Below, piece by piece: positions 17,686-27,637 of a stretch of DNA of 64,000 nucleotides (within the stretch, counting starts at the first letter, position 1; every line of letters begins with the position of its first letter). Under the pieces are notes generated by a model. It saw only the letters and a list, made by a program, of their open reading frames with translations, had not been told where the DNA came from and did no database searches. Location: NCBI RefSeq assembly GCF_003334855.1, contig NZ_QOWE01000003.1, positions 1 through 64,000 of the forward strand. The letters run 5' to 3'. Source of the DNA: Larkinella punicea. GTDB lineage: Bacteria; Bacteroidota; Bacteroidia; Cytophagales; Spirosomataceae. The translations under genes and the position numbers were made by a program.

Positions 17686-19062
17686 ATGAATAATTCGCCC
17701 ATTACCACTTCCATCTTTGATTTGTTTAAAGTCGGTCCGGGGCCGTCGAGTTCGCACACGATTGGTCCGATGAAGGCGGCTTATGATTTTCTGGAGCGGT
17801 TGCGGCACCTTCCCGAGGCCACGGTAGAATCCGCAGATTCAATTCATGTTCATCTGTATGGTTCACTGAGTGCAACCGGCAAAGGCCACGGCACCGACCG
17901 CGCCATTGTGGCCGGTTTGCTGGGCTGGCAACCCGAATCGACCGACCCGGTGGCCTTGATGGCGATGCTGAAAGATCCGGCGGTGACGTATCCGGTGGTG
18001 GTGGGAAACCGGACGTTTGACCTGGGCGCGAATTCCATTCATTTTGAGCGCAAAAAGTACGAGTCGCCATTTGCCAATACCGTCGTATTTCAACTGGTGG
18101 CGAATGGAAACGGGCTTTATGAGGAGGAATATTACTCCATCGGGGGCGGTTTTATTCTCCGGAAAGGAGAGGAGACCGTCGATCAATCTGCCATCCAGTT
18201 GCCGTATAAGTATCAGACGATGAAGGAATTGAAAACCCGTCTGGCGGATCACCAACTGACGCTGGAGCAACTGATGCTGGCGAACGAAACCGCCGTAACG
18301 GGCCGTTCGACCAAAGAGATCAACCTGCGGATCGACCAGCTTCTGGACTTCATGCACAAGGCCGTCCGGCGTGGCCTGCGGCATACCGGAACCTTGCCGG
18401 GTTCGATCAAACTGCGACGGAAAGCACCGGTTTTGTTTCAGCAGGCGCGGGGTTTGGCACAGTCGTCGGATAGTTTTCTGATCTTTTTGAACTCGTATTG
18501 CCTGGCGGCTTCGGAAGAAAACGCGGCTGGCGGCATTGTCGTGACTGCCCCGACGTCCGGTGCATCGGGCGTGATTCCGGGATTGACCTATCTGGCCAAA
18601 CACCATTTTCATTACAGCAAGGAAACCCTCCGGGCGGGTATGTGGGCCGCAGCCGCTGTCGGTTTTCTGGTGAAACACAACGCCAGTATTTCGGGGGCCG
18701 AAATGGGTTGCATGGGCGAAATTGGCACCGCGTCGGCGATGGGAGCGGCTTTTCTGACCCAATGCGCCGGGCATTCCATTGGTGCCATCGAAGCGGCCGC
18801 CGAAATCGGCATCGAGCACCACCTCGGCATGACCTGCGACCCGATTGGCGGGTACGTCCAGATTCCGTGCATCGAGCGCAACGCGATGGGCGCGGTCAAA
18901 GCCTATAATGCCTTTTTGCTGGCCACCGCCGGAACGCCCGCCAACCAGAAAATCTCGCTGGATGCCGTCATCAAGGTCATGAAAGCCACCGGGCGCGACA
19001 TGTCGACCAGATACAAGGAAACCTCAGAAGCCGGCCTGGCACTCAGCGCGACAGAATGCTAA
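17686..19062 (+). CDS. sdaA: L-serine ammonia-lyase, iron-sulfur type (single chain)
   Basis: Converts L-serine to pyruvate and ammonia using an oxygen-sensitive [4Fe-4S] cluster. The 458-residue protein joins the beta domain (FKVGPGPSSSHTIGPMKAA near 9-27) and the catalytic alpha domain. Three cysteines at about 341 (GCMGEIG), 383 (GMTCDP) and 394 (IPCIERN) are the expected cluster ligands, and SGASGVIPG near 285 is also conserved. Length matches the single-chain SdaA type. No partner gene is adjacent and no specific regulator is seen; the 118 bp upstream holds the promoter. Confidence 0.94.
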   Translation: MNNSPITTSIFDLFKVGPGPSSSHTIGPMKAAYDFLERLRHLPEATVESADSIHVHLYGSLSATGKGHGTDRAIVAGLLGWQPESTDPVALMAMLKDPAVTYPVVVGNRTFDLGANSIHFERKKYESPFANTVVFQLVANGNGLYEEEYYSIGGGFILRKGEETVDQSAIQLPYKYQTMKELKTRLADHQLTLEQLMLANETAVTGRSTKEINLRIDQLLDFMHKAVRRGLRHTGTLPGSIKLRRKAPVLFQQARGLAQSSDSFLIFLNSYCLAASEENAAGGIVVTAPTSGASGVIPGLTYLAKHHFHYSKETLRAGMWAAAAVGFLVKHNASISGAEMGCMGEIGTASAMGAAFLTQCAGHSIGAIEAAAEIGIEHHLGMTCDPIGGYVQIPCIERNAMGAVKAYNAFLLATAGTPANQKISLDAVIKVMKATGRDMSTRYKETSEAGLALSATEC

Positions 19063-19069
19063 AACCCCG

Positions 19070-19294
19070 AAGCCTGAAAGGCTTTCATCACTAGCCCCGG
19101 CGGTATGCCGGGGGGGCGTGGGCATGGGTAGGATCGTAGTTTGGGGAGGGGTTATTATGCGTGATGAGGGATTTCGTCTCTCCCCATTTTTTGGCATATA
19201 TACCGTTTTCCCCGGCCTATCGCCCCGATCCCCCGGCAACCACCCCGACCCCCCGGCATACCGCCGGGGCTAGTGATGAAAGCCTTTCAGGCTT
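19070..19294. repeat. Long inverted-repeat element, family G
   Basis: A 46-bp arm beginning AAGCCTGAAAGGCTTTCATC and ending in GGTATGCCGGGGGG (19070-19115) is repeated inverted at 19249-19294. The 133-bp centre has no gene and contains further CCCCGGCAACC-like fragments that look like decayed arm copies. The arm itself contains a smaller palindrome AGCCTGAAAGGCT. The whole 341-bp gap between the serine dehydratase and the kinase gene is occupied by this element plus about 110 bp of promoter region. Confidence 0.85.
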
Positions 19295-19403
19295 GGATGT
19301 AGATTTGGATTCCGCTCCTCAAACAACCGGTTCGGACATCTAAAAACCGTACTCTGCAATTTTCTTTTTACATTACCAGCCTTATGATGGACCTTCGCGG
19401 TGC

Positions 19404-20537
19404 ATGAATCCGAAAACGGCCTACCGGTTAACCTCCCGCCAGATTGCGCAACTCGCTTTGAGCGTGCTGGTGATCTATTACCCCATTCTGTTGTATGTTA
19501 ACCTGCCGGAACGAAACTGGCAGTTTCTGCTGCAATCCCTGCCGTTTTTGCTGGGGCAGGGTGTGGTGACGTTTGCGATCTACTACGTCTGGATTTACAT
19601 CACGGAAATCATTCTGGATCGGACGTCCATCCGGTTTGGTGAGGAGTTTCTGGTCGATTTTAAGTTGCCGATGCAGGTGCTGGCGTTGTTGCTGGCCATT
19701 ACCGCCGGCATGGGGCTGAATCTGGCGGGTGATCAGGCCCGGCATCAACTGGTTCGGTTCATTCCGCGACCGGAAGTGGGCAACCACCGGTCGGCTTCGG
19801 AGCGGCCACCGATGGAGGAACCACCCAACCGCCCACACCGCTGGGAGTTTTTCGAGCGATCCAACAATGGTTTGTCCATCGTAATCATGCTGTCGATCTT
19901 TTATTTATCGGCCAACCGCCGGGCCAACCGACGACTAAAAGACGTTCAGATTCGGGCGGAGCGGCTGGAAAAGGAAGCGGTTTTGACCCAGTTTGCGGCT
20001 TTGAAAAACCAGATCAGCCCGCACTTTCTGTTCAACAGCCTGAGCATTCTTTCGTCGCTGGTCCATGTCGATGCCGATTTGTCGGAGCAGTTTATCGACC
20101 AGCTTTCACGGGCTTACCGGTATATTCTGGAGCAAAAAGACAACGATAAAGTCCGGCTGAAAACCGAACTGGATTTCATTCGATCCTATACTTTTTTGCT
20201 CAAAATCCGCTTTGAAGACAGTTTCGATGTCCTGATCGACATTCCTGAAAAGACCGTCGATCAGTATTGCATCGCGCCATTGACTCTGCAACTGCTGGTC
20301 GAAAATGCGGTGAAACACAACCGGATGACGCCCGAAATGCCGCAGCACGTTTGGATCAAAACCGAGGGCGAATTCCTGGTGGTTTCGAACCGGATTCAGC
20401 CGCGCGAGCAACTGGAGCACTCGACGGGAGTGGGTTTACAAAACATCATCAACCGCTACGAGCTCCTGACCGACCAACCCGTGTGGGTGGGCGAGCAGGA
20501 CGGCGCTTTTGTGGTTAAAATTCCGCTTATCGCATGA
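19404..20537 (+). CDS. LytS/YehU-type sensor histidine kinase
   Basis: A 377-residue membrane kinase. Four hydrophobic segments (about 13-33, 40-70, 90-107 and 155-172) form the sensor; there is no large extracellular domain. The His_kinase domain has the phosphorylated His207 in QISPHFLFNSLSIL, the N-box LLVENAVKHN near 300 and the G-box GVGLQNI near 340. The stop overlaps the start of the LytTR response regulator gene by ATGA, so the two are co-translated partners. The signal sensed is unknown; the outer-membrane barrel gene downstream is the most likely target. Confidence 0.93.
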   Translation: MNPKTAYRLTSRQIAQLALSVLVIYYPILLYVNLPERNWQFLLQSLPFLLGQGVVTFAIYYVWIYITEIILDRTSIRFGEEFLVDFKLPMQVLALLLAITAGMGLNLAGDQARHQLVRFIPRPEVGNHRSASERPPMEEPPNRPHRWEFFERSNNGLSIVIMLSIFYLSANRRANRRLKDVQIRAERLEKEAVLTQFAALKNQISPHFLFNSLSILSSLVHVDADLSEQFIDQLSRAYRYILEQKDNDKVRLKTELDFIRSYTFLLKIRFEDSFDVLIDIPEKTVDQYCIAPLTLQLLVENAVKHNRMTPEMPQHVWIKTEGEFLVVSNRIQPREQLEHSTGVGLQNIINRYELLTDQPVWVGEQDGAFVVKIPLIA

Positions 20538-21337
20538 ACGTCGTTATTCTGGAAGACGAGCGCCTGACGGCCCAGCGGCTGGAAAGCCTGCTGCATCGCT
20601 ACGACCCCGAAATTCGGGTGCTGGCGACGCTGCCGTCGGTCGAAAAAGCCGTGGCCTGGTTCAGCCAACCCCAGCCGGAAAAACCGGATCTGGTATTTAT
20701 GGATATCCATTTGCAGGACGGTCTGGCGTTTCGGGTGATCGAGCAGGTGAAGCTGACGACGCCGATTATCTTCACGACGGCTTTCGATGAGTATGTGATT
20801 CAGGCCTTTAAGGTCAATAGCATCGACTATTTGCTGAAACCACTGAGTTACGACGAACTGGTTGCCGCCATTACCAAATACAAAAAATTAAAGGAGCACT
20901 TTGCTCAACCATCTTCATCGGCACCTCCAACTGCTCCAATGGTGGCACCGGATATGGAAGCGTTGGTCCGGATGCTGGGCGCTTTCAAGGAGACGACCTA
21001 CAAAGACCGGTTTATGATTACCGTCGGGTCGAAAATCAGGAGCGTGGAGACGAGCGAAATCGCGTATTTTTTCCTCGATGAACGCATGGCATTTCTGGTG
21101 ACCAAAGACGGCGCAACGCTACCCGTCGATTATAGCCTGGACAAGCTAACGACGCTGCTCAACCCCAAACAGTTCTTTCGGATCAGCCGGCAATTTCTGG
21201 TGACCTTGTCCGCCATTCAGACGATTCACACCTATTCGGCCGGAAAATGGCGGCTTGATCTGCAACCCAAATCCCGGTTGGAAGCGTTCGTCAGCGGAGA
21301 CCGGATTGCGGAGCTGAAAGAATGGCTGGGAAAATAG
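20534..21337 (+). CDS. LytTR family response regulator
   Basis: A 267-residue DNA-binding response regulator. The receiver domain (1-120) has acidic residues Glu7-Asp8-Glu9, phosphoacceptor Asp57 in FMDIHLQ and Lys near 107 in YLLKPLS. A linker of about 30 residues rich in Ser, Pro and Ala leads to the C-terminal LytTR domain (about 155-265), which binds imperfect direct repeats. It overlaps the kinase gene by 4 bp and lies 145 bp upstream of the barrel receptor gene, a likely regulated target. Confidence 0.94.
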   Translation: MNVVILEDERLTAQRLESLLHRYDPEIRVLATLPSVEKAVAWFSQPQPEKPDLVFMDIHLQDGLAFRVIEQVKLTTPIIFTTAFDEYVIQAFKVNSIDYLLKPLSYDELVAAITKYKKLKEHFAQPSSSAPPTAPMVAPDMEALVRMLGAFKETTYKDRFMITVGSKIRSVETSEIAYFFLDERMAFLVTKDGATLPVDYSLDKLTTLLNPKQFFRISRQFLVTLSAIQTIHTYSAGKWRLDLQPKSRLEAFVSGDRIAELKEWLGK

Positions 21338-21385
21338 GCGGTTTTTCGGACCCGCGTCGGTCGGCATTCTGCACCGAAAACCGCC
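21337..21385 (+). terminator. Hairpin after the two-component operon
   Basis: GGCGGTTTTTCGG (21337-21349), starting on the last base of the regulator stop codon, pairs with CCGAAAACCGCC (21374-21385). There is no T-tract, so termination is uncertain; the position fits a transcript end or processing site. Confidence 0.45.
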
Positions 21386-21482
21386 GATTCAGCGCCCGAA
21401 AATCCCGGTTTTGCAACATTCTTTTTCGTAAGGAAATTCCGGAGGCAACCTTTGTGACCTGCTAAGACAACGCAGGTCTATC

Positions 21483-24047
21483 ATGAAAACCAAAGGATTT
21501 ACGTCATTCATTCGCCCGGCCCTCCTCGCCGTATTTCTCTTCACTGGTCTCTCGGCTGCCATGGCCCAGTTTGGCCCTCCCGGGGGTGGCCCTCCGGGGG
21601 GTAGCTTCGGCGGTCAGGACGAAAAGAAGAAGAAAGAATTTACGGGTGTAGCCGAGGATGCGCCCAAGGGCAATGGCAAAATATCCGGTATTCTGATCGA
21701 CTCGACGTCGGGAAAACCGGTCGAGTTCGCCACCATTGCGCTGATCAATCCCGCCACCAACAAGCCCATTGACGGAACGACCTCGGACGAAAAAGGGAAG
21801 TTCTCTCTGACCAAACTGGCCCCCGGTCAATACCGCCTTCAGTACTCTTTCATTGGCTACAAAAACACGGATTCCAAAACGATTACCATTGCCAAAGGCA
21901 CGGATTTGAATGTGGGAAATGTGCAACTTCAGCCCGATGTTCGCCAGTTGAACGAAGTGGTCATTACCGGACAGGCACCCATGATTGAAGAGAAAGTGGA
22001 CCGGCTGGTGTACAATGCCGACAAAGACGTCACGACCAAAGGCGGTGATGCCACTGATGTGCTGAAACGGGTTCCGATGCTGTCGGTGGATCTGGACGGC
22101 AACGTGAGTCTGCGGGGTAGCCAGAACATCCGGGTGCTGATCAACAACAAACCGTCGACCATCGTTGCCAGCAGCGTGGCCGATGCGCTCAAGCAATTAC
22201 CCGCCGACATGATCAAATCCGTGGAGGTGATCACCAGCCCGTCGGCCAAGTACGATGCGGAGGGAGCCGCCGGGATCATCAACATTGTCACCAAAAAGAA
22301 TACGCTACACGGTTTGACGCTGAACGTCGACGCCGGAGCCGGAATTCGCGGTTCGAATCTGGGACTGAACGGGTCGTATCGGCAGGGGAAATTAGGCATC
22401 AGTCTGGGCGGTTTTGGCCGGGCTTTCTACAACCGGGCGTCGTCGAGCCTCGACCAGACGACGCTGATCGGTGGCGTCCCGATGCGGACCAGCCAGCAGG
22501 CTACAGCTTTCGATAAACCGCTTTTCGGACAATATACGCTGGGTCTGGATTACGATCTGGCTAAAAACCAGTCTTTGACGGCAAATATCCGGTATGGTAC
22601 CCGCAATTTTGTTCAGGAGCAGAACCAGTTGACCAGCACCTATTTCGGGGATTCGCTGCTGGGCAAAACCAACCGCGATGTCGACCGGAAAGATTTGTCA
22701 AACTCGGTGGATATCAACCTGGATTACATCCGCACGTTCAAACCGCAGCAGGAGTGGAGCATTTCGACGCAATACAGCCGCACCGGTTTAGTGAATAATT
22801 TTTACGCTGACCTGCTGAACAATGGCGGAGAATTGACCGCCCGCCAACGGAACCTGAATAACAACACGAATCAGGAAATTACCCTCCAAACCGACTACCA
22901 AACGCCGATTCAGAAGAACCAGTTGCTGGAATTTGGCGCGAAAGCGATTATGCGTCAGGTCGATAGCCGCTATCAATATCAGGTGGGCGGCACCACCGGC
23001 GACCTGATTTTTGACCCGACCAACCCATCCGGTTCACTTAATTATTCGCAAAATATCGGAGCGGGTTACGTGTCGTATACCTACGTAACGCCTACAAAAT
23101 ATACCTTCAAAGTCGGGACGCGCTACGAACACACCGGCATCACGGCCACCAGCAATGGAACGACCCCTTTGGCGATTCCGAGTTACAGCAACCTGGTGCC
23201 GAGTATCAATGTGTCGAAGAGTTTGAAAGGAGGGGCAACGGTCAAAGCCGCCTACAACCGCCGGATTCAGCGGCCCGGTTTGCAACAGTTGAACCCGAAC
23301 CCCAACGCGGCCAATCCGCAGAACATCAGCGTCGGAAATCCAACCCTGCGCCCGGAATTGACGGACAACGTGGAACTGAGCATCAGCTCGACCATCAAGA
23401 AAACATACCTGAATGCCGCCTTGTTCGGACGTCTGACCAACAACGCCCTGACGCAAATCCGGCTGCCATCGGATACACTGGCGGGGAGCATCATCACGAC
23501 GTTTCAGAACATCGGCGTGCAGCGGACCTTCGGAGCCAACCTGTTTTTTAACACCAATCTGACATCCAAATGGAGCATCAACGGCGGTTTGGACGGTTAT
23601 TATGTATACATGCAGGGTATGACGGCCGGAGTCGACGGACGCTCGCAGCAGATTAGTAATCAGGGTTTAAGCATCGGTGGACGGCTGATGTCGCAGTGGA
23701 CGCTCAACAAAGGCTGGGGGATTCAGGGATTCGGATTTTACCGCAGTCCACAGCCGCAGTTGCAGGGAACGATGGGCGGGATGTACATGTATTCGCTGGG
23801 TGTGAAAAAGGATTTCGCCAACAAGCGCGGCAGCATTGGGCTGGCGGCTGAAAACTTCCTGGGGAATGGAGTCAAAATGCGCACGACGCTCGATTCTCCC
23901 CTGCTTTCCCAGACCAGCGTGATGAATCTGTACAACCAGAATGTGAAGGTGACCTTCTCGTATCGCATCGGTAAAATGACGTTTGAAGAGAAAAAGAAGA
24001 AAAGCAAGTCGGTCAATAACGACGATGTGAAGGGAGAAATGAATTGA
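21483..24047 (+). CDS. Outer-membrane beta-barrel receptor (TonB-dependent, OMP_b-brl_3 type)
   Basis: An 854-residue outer-membrane protein. After the signal peptide (about 1-28) comes a Gly/Pro-rich stretch (FGPPGGGPPGG), then a carboxypeptidase-regulatory-like domain (about 60-140), a plug with LNEVVITGQAPMIEEKVDRLVYN near 158-180, and a large barrel. It belongs to the group lacking a SusD partner, which often serves metal, siderophore or unknown uptake. The C-terminal tail EEKKKKSKSVNNDDVKGEMN is charged and extends beyond the barrel. It follows the LytS/LytTR pair and may be under its control. Confidence 0.9.
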   Translation: MKTKGFTSFIRPALLAVFLFTGLSAAMAQFGPPGGGPPGGSFGGQDEKKKKEFTGVAEDAPKGNGKISGILIDSTSGKPVEFATIALINPATNKPIDGTTSDEKGKFSLTKLAPGQYRLQYSFIGYKNTDSKTITIAKGTDLNVGNVQLQPDVRQLNEVVITGQAPMIEEKVDRLVYNADKDVTTKGGDATDVLKRVPMLSVDLDGNVSLRGSQNIRVLINNKPSTIVASSVADALKQLPADMIKSVEVITSPSAKYDAEGAAGIINIVTKKNTLHGLTLNVDAGAGIRGSNLGLNGSYRQGKLGISLGGFGRAFYNRASSSLDQTTLIGGVPMRTSQQATAFDKPLFGQYTLGLDYDLAKNQSLTANIRYGTRNFVQEQNQLTSTYFGDSLLGKTNRDVDRKDLSNSVDINLDYIRTFKPQQEWSISTQYSRTGLVNNFYADLLNNGGELTARQRNLNNNTNQEITLQTDYQTPIQKNQLLEFGAKAIMRQVDSRYQYQVGGTTGDLIFDPTNPSGSLNYSQNIGAGYVSYTYVTPTKYTFKVGTRYEHTGITATSNGTTPLAIPSYSNLVPSINVSKSLKGGATVKAAYNRRIQRPGLQQLNPNPNAANPQNISVGNPTLRPELTDNVELSISSTIKKTYLNAALFGRLTNNALTQIRLPSDTLAGSIITTFQNIGVQRTFGANLFFNTNLTSKWSINGGLDGYYVYMQGMTAGVDGRSQQISNQGLSIGGRLMSQWTLNKGWGIQGFGFYRSPQPQLQGTMGGMYMYSLGVKKDFANKRGSIGLAAENFLGNGVKMRTTLDSPLLSQTSVMNLYNQNVKVTFSYRIGKMTFEEKKKKSKSVNNDDVKGEMN

Positions 24048-24069
24048 TTTTCTGAGCGAAACTGACTTT

Positions 24070-24100
24070 GGACTCACTTGCTGAAAAGGCGGGTGAGTCC
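24070..24100 (+). terminator. Weak hairpin after the barrel receptor gene
   Basis: GGACTCAC (24070-24077) pairs with GTGAGTCC (24093-24100) around a 15-nt loop, 23 bp after the stop codon, followed by ATTATTATG rather than a T-tract. Possible terminator. Confidence 0.45.
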
Positions 24101-24205
24101 ATTATTATGTACAGGGTTTCCATAATTCTGTACGAAAAGCGGGAAATGAATCGCCGATCTTTGTAACGTGAAAATTTGACCACGCTGGTTCTTAGGTCAT
24201 TGATT

Positions 24206-24314
<109 letters not shown>

Positions 24315-24380
24315 GTTTATGAAAGACCGCATTTTAATTTACTGACAATGACTTGTTTACTGAACTTAACGACTATTACC

Positions 24381-25232
24381 ATGAAATCACTGAAAATAGG
24401 GATGGCAATCATGCTATTGCTAGCGTCATTTCTGTCGCAGGCAGCCATCAAAAATGCCGTAACCGAACAGGTAAAAATCCCGGGTGCCTGCTCCATGTGC
24501 AAAGATGGCATTGAAGCGGCCGCTTTTCAGAAAAACACCTCAGAAGCAAGCTGGGATGTAAGTACAAAAGTGGCCTCCATTACCTATGATCCGAAGAAGA
24601 CGTCGGTGGATGCCATCCTGAAAAAAATCGCACTCGCTGGCTACGACAATCAACAGTATTTGGCGCCTGACGATGCCTATGCAAAACTGACGGATTGCTG
24701 CCGGACTGCCCGGGCTGGTAAAAAAGAAGCACAGGTTGCCAAAAATGCGCCTGCTCATCACCAGGAGTCGGCACCGGCCTCTCCGGTCGAAACGGCTGGT
24801 TCGGATCCTTTGAAACCGGTTTTGGAAGCGTATTTCTCGGTGAAAGACGCCCTGGTCAATTCGGACGGAAAGGCTGCTTCGGCCCAGGCCGCCGTTCTGG
24901 TGAAGGCCATTAAAGCGGTGAAAATGGGGCAGTTGAGTACGGAGCAACACACGGTCTGGATGAAGGTGATGAAAGACCTCGATCTGGACGCGGAGCACAT
25001 CGAAGAAACCAAAGAGGTAAGCCACCAGAGAGACCATTTCACCTCGCTTTCCGAGAATATGTACAAACTCATCAAGGCCGGAAAACCATCGGAAACAGTT
25101 TATTACCAGCATTGCCCCATGTTTAATGACGGAAAAGGGGCTAACTGGCTGAGCAAAATCCCGGCAGTGAAAAACCCCTATTACGGCGCACAGATGCTGA
25201 GCTGTGGTAAAACGACCGAAACCATCAAATAA
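24381..25232 (+). CDS. Periplasmic copper protein with HMA and DUF3347 domains
   Basis: A 283-residue exported protein. The signal peptide (about 1-22) is followed by a heavy-metal-associated fold (about 28-90) with the metal pair CSMC in PGACSMCKDG, and a second CC pair near 105. After a low-complexity linker, a DUF3347 domain (about 135-280) contains YYQHCPMF, whose Cys and Met suit copper binding. ATG 24381 is chosen because it starts a normal signal peptide; the in-frame upstream codon at 24348 does not. It is the first of three copper genes and probably passes copper to the oxidase or pump encoded next. Confidence 0.87.
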   Translation: MKSLKIGMAIMLLLASFLSQAAIKNAVTEQVKIPGACSMCKDGIEAAAFQKNTSEASWDVSTKVASITYDPKKTSVDAILKKIALAGYDNQQYLAPDDAYAKLTDCCRTARAGKKEAQVAKNAPAHHQESAPASPVETAGSDPLKPVLEAYFSVKDALVNSDGKAASAQAAVLVKAIKAVKMGQLSTEQHTVWMKVMKDLDLDAEHIEETKEVSHQRDHFTSLSENMYKLIKAGKPSETVYYQHCPMFNDGKGANWLSKIPAVKNPYYGAQMLSCGKTTETIK

Positions 25233-25340
25233 AACCGGGCTGTTCCAACTCCATTGCTTTGTCTGTCCATTCGTGGCAGTGCAATCGCTTTGCTCGTGGG
25301 TGGAACAGCCTTTTCTTTCCTCCTTTACAGAAAACATACG

Positions 25341-27605
25341 ATGGATTTTGGTAAAAATCCGGCTGGAAGGCTGCTTCTTGTCTTCAGCCTGTTTCTGCTT
25401 GCCTTTCGTCCGGCGCAGGCTCAAAAAGTAATACGGTACGACCTGTACGTAAAGGATACAACCGTCAATTTTACCGGGAAACCCAAAAGGGCCATTGCCG
25501 TGAACGGGCAAATCCCGATGCCGACGCTCACCTTCACCGAGGGCGACACGGCCGAAATTTACGTCCATAACGACCTGAATGAGGAGACGTCCCTGCACTG
25601 GCACGGGCTGTTTTTGCCCAACCGGTACGACGGTGTACCCAATATGACCCAAATGCCGATCAAGCCCCACACGACCCACTTATACCGGTTTCCCATTATT
25701 CAGAACGGCACCCACTGGTACCACAGCCACACCGGTTTGCAGGAACAACTTGGCATGTATGGTTCTATGATTCTCAACAAGAAAAAAGAGCCGACCATCC
25801 CGACGGTTCCGGTCATGCTGAGTGAGTGGACTGATATGAACCCCAACAATGTTCACCGGCTGCTGCACAATGCCAGTGATTGGTTTGCTATCAAAAAGGG
25901 AACGACACAAAGCTATTGGGAAGCGATTAGGCAGGGCTATTTTAAGACCAAAGTAGTCAATGAGTGGAAGCGGATGAACGCCATGGATGTCAGCGATGTC
26001 TACTACCACCAGTTTTTGATCAACGGAAAAAACGAAAGTCAGCTTTCGCAGTTCAAAGCCGGTGATCGGGTGCGTTTGCGGATTTCGAACGGAGGAGCCT
26101 CCACGTATTTCTGGCTTACCTATGCGGGTGGAAAAATGACGGTGGTAGCCAACGATGGCAACGAGGTGGAACCCGTGGAAGTCGACCGGTTGATTATTGC
26201 CGTTTCCGAAACCTACGACGTCATCGTTACCATTCCGGCGGGAAATGCCGACTCCCGCCCAACGGCGTATGAATTTCTGGTAACCTCCGAAGACCGGACT
26301 CGCTCGGCCTCGTTGTACCTCGGTGAAGGCGTGAAACAACTCGCATCGCCCCTGCCGAAATTACACTATTTCGAGGGGATGAAGATGATGAACGGCATGA
26401 TGAAAATGAACGGTAATCTGGATGATATGGGTATGAACATGAGTCTCAACCAGATGGATATGAACGTGGTCATGTATCCTGAAATTACCGGGTCGGCCAA
26501 CGGAAAAATGGCGCAACAATCACAGCAAACGGATGGAATGAGCAAGGAAAATGCCCATCCTAACCGGTATAACAGCAACGCGTTATCGGCGATTACCACC
26601 TTGAACTATGCGATGCTCAAATCGCCGGTTAAAACGTCTCTCCCCGGCAAGGCACCGGTCAGGGAACTGCGGTTTGTGCTAACGGGAAATATGAACCGGT
26701 ATGTCTGGAGTCTGGATAACCGGGTGGTTTCTGAAACGGACAAAATCCTGATCAGGAAAGGGGAAAATGTTCGGATGGTGATTTATAATAATTCCATGAT
26801 GCGCCACCCGATGCACCTGCATGGTCACGATTTCAGAGTGATTAATGGACAGGGGGAACAGGCTCCGCTGAAAAACGTCATCGACATCATGCCGATGGAA
26901 ACCGACACCCTCGAATTTGCCGCCACCGAAAGTGGTGACTGGTTTTTCCATTGTCATATTCTGTACCACATGATGAGCGGAATGGGCCGGGTTTTTTCCT
27001 ACGAAAATTCTCCTCCCAATCCGGAAATCCCCAACCCGAAGTTAGCCCGGCGCAAACTATTTGCCGACGACCGGGCATTTCATTTCATGGCCGAAAACGA
27101 TTTTGCGACCAATGGAAACGACGGGCAAGCGATGCTGCAAAATACCCGCTGGAGTGTTGGCACCGAATGGCGACTGGGCTATAACGACCATCATGGCTAT
27201 GAAACCGAAACCCACATTGGACGCTATCTGGGCAAAATGCAGTGGTTGATGCCCTTCATCGGTTTCGACTGGCGGTATCGAAAAATGGGGATGGACGAAG
27301 TCGAGCGCAATCTGTTCGGCCAGCAAAATACCAAAGATCAGCGAGCGGTTTTCAGTGCCGGGATCAACTACACCCTGCCGATGCTGGTGGTGGCCCAAGC
27401 CGAGGTTTTCACCGACGGCAATGTCCGCTTTCAACTGGAACGGATGGATATTCCGGTTTCCAAACGCCTGCGAATGAGTCTGATGGCAAACACCGATAAG
27501 GAATATATGGCCGGATTTCGGTATATTCTCACGAAAAACAGTGGCGTGTCGGCCCATTATGACAGCGATATGGGATTTGGCGTAGGGGTCACTCTGAATT
27601 ATTGA
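25341..27605 (+). CDS. Multicopper oxidase fused to a C-terminal CopB-like barrel
   Basis: A 754-residue CopA-type copper oxidase. After the signal peptide (1-28) come the four copper signatures: LHWHG (near 90), HWYHSHTG (near 128), HPMHLHG (near 490) and HCHILYHMMSGM (near 538). A methionine-rich stretch (about 345-380) suits Cu(I) binding. The final 190 residues are not oxidase: they read as amphipathic strands (GTEWRLGYNDHHGYETE, FIGFDWRYRKMG, FSAGINYTLP) ending in an aromatic residue, as in the outer-membrane protein CopB/PcoB. ATG 25341 starts a clean signal peptide. The fusion would tether the oxidase to the outer membrane. Confidence 0.88.
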   Translation: MDFGKNPAGRLLLVFSLFLLAFRPAQAQKVIRYDLYVKDTTVNFTGKPKRAIAVNGQIPMPTLTFTEGDTAEIYVHNDLNEETSLHWHGLFLPNRYDGVPNMTQMPIKPHTTHLYRFPIIQNGTHWYHSHTGLQEQLGMYGSMILNKKKEPTIPTVPVMLSEWTDMNPNNVHRLLHNASDWFAIKKGTTQSYWEAIRQGYFKTKVVNEWKRMNAMDVSDVYYHQFLINGKNESQLSQFKAGDRVRLRISNGGASTYFWLTYAGGKMTVVANDGNEVEPVEVDRLIIAVSETYDVIVTIPAGNADSRPTAYEFLVTSEDRTRSASLYLGEGVKQLASPLPKLHYFEGMKMMNGMMKMNGNLDDMGMNMSLNQMDMNVVMYPEITGSANGKMAQQSQQTDGMSKENAHPNRYNSNALSAITTLNYAMLKSPVKTSLPGKAPVRELRFVLTGNMNRYVWSLDNRVVSETDKILIRKGENVRMVIYNNSMMRHPMHLHGHDFRVINGQGEQAPLKNVIDIMPMETDTLEFAATESGDWFFHCHILYHMMSGMGRVFSYENSPPNPEIPNPKLARRKLFADDRAFHFMAENDFATNGNDGQAMLQNTRWSVGTEWRLGYNDHHGYETETHIGRYLGKMQWLMPFIGFDWRYRKMGMDEVERNLFGQQNTKDQRAVFSAGINYTLPMLVVAQAEVFTDGNVRFQLERMDIPVSKRLRMSLMANTDKEYMAGFRYILTKNSGVSAHYDSDMGFGVGVTLNY

Positions 27606-27637
27606 CCACGGGCAGGTCTTTCATAAACCGAAAGAAG

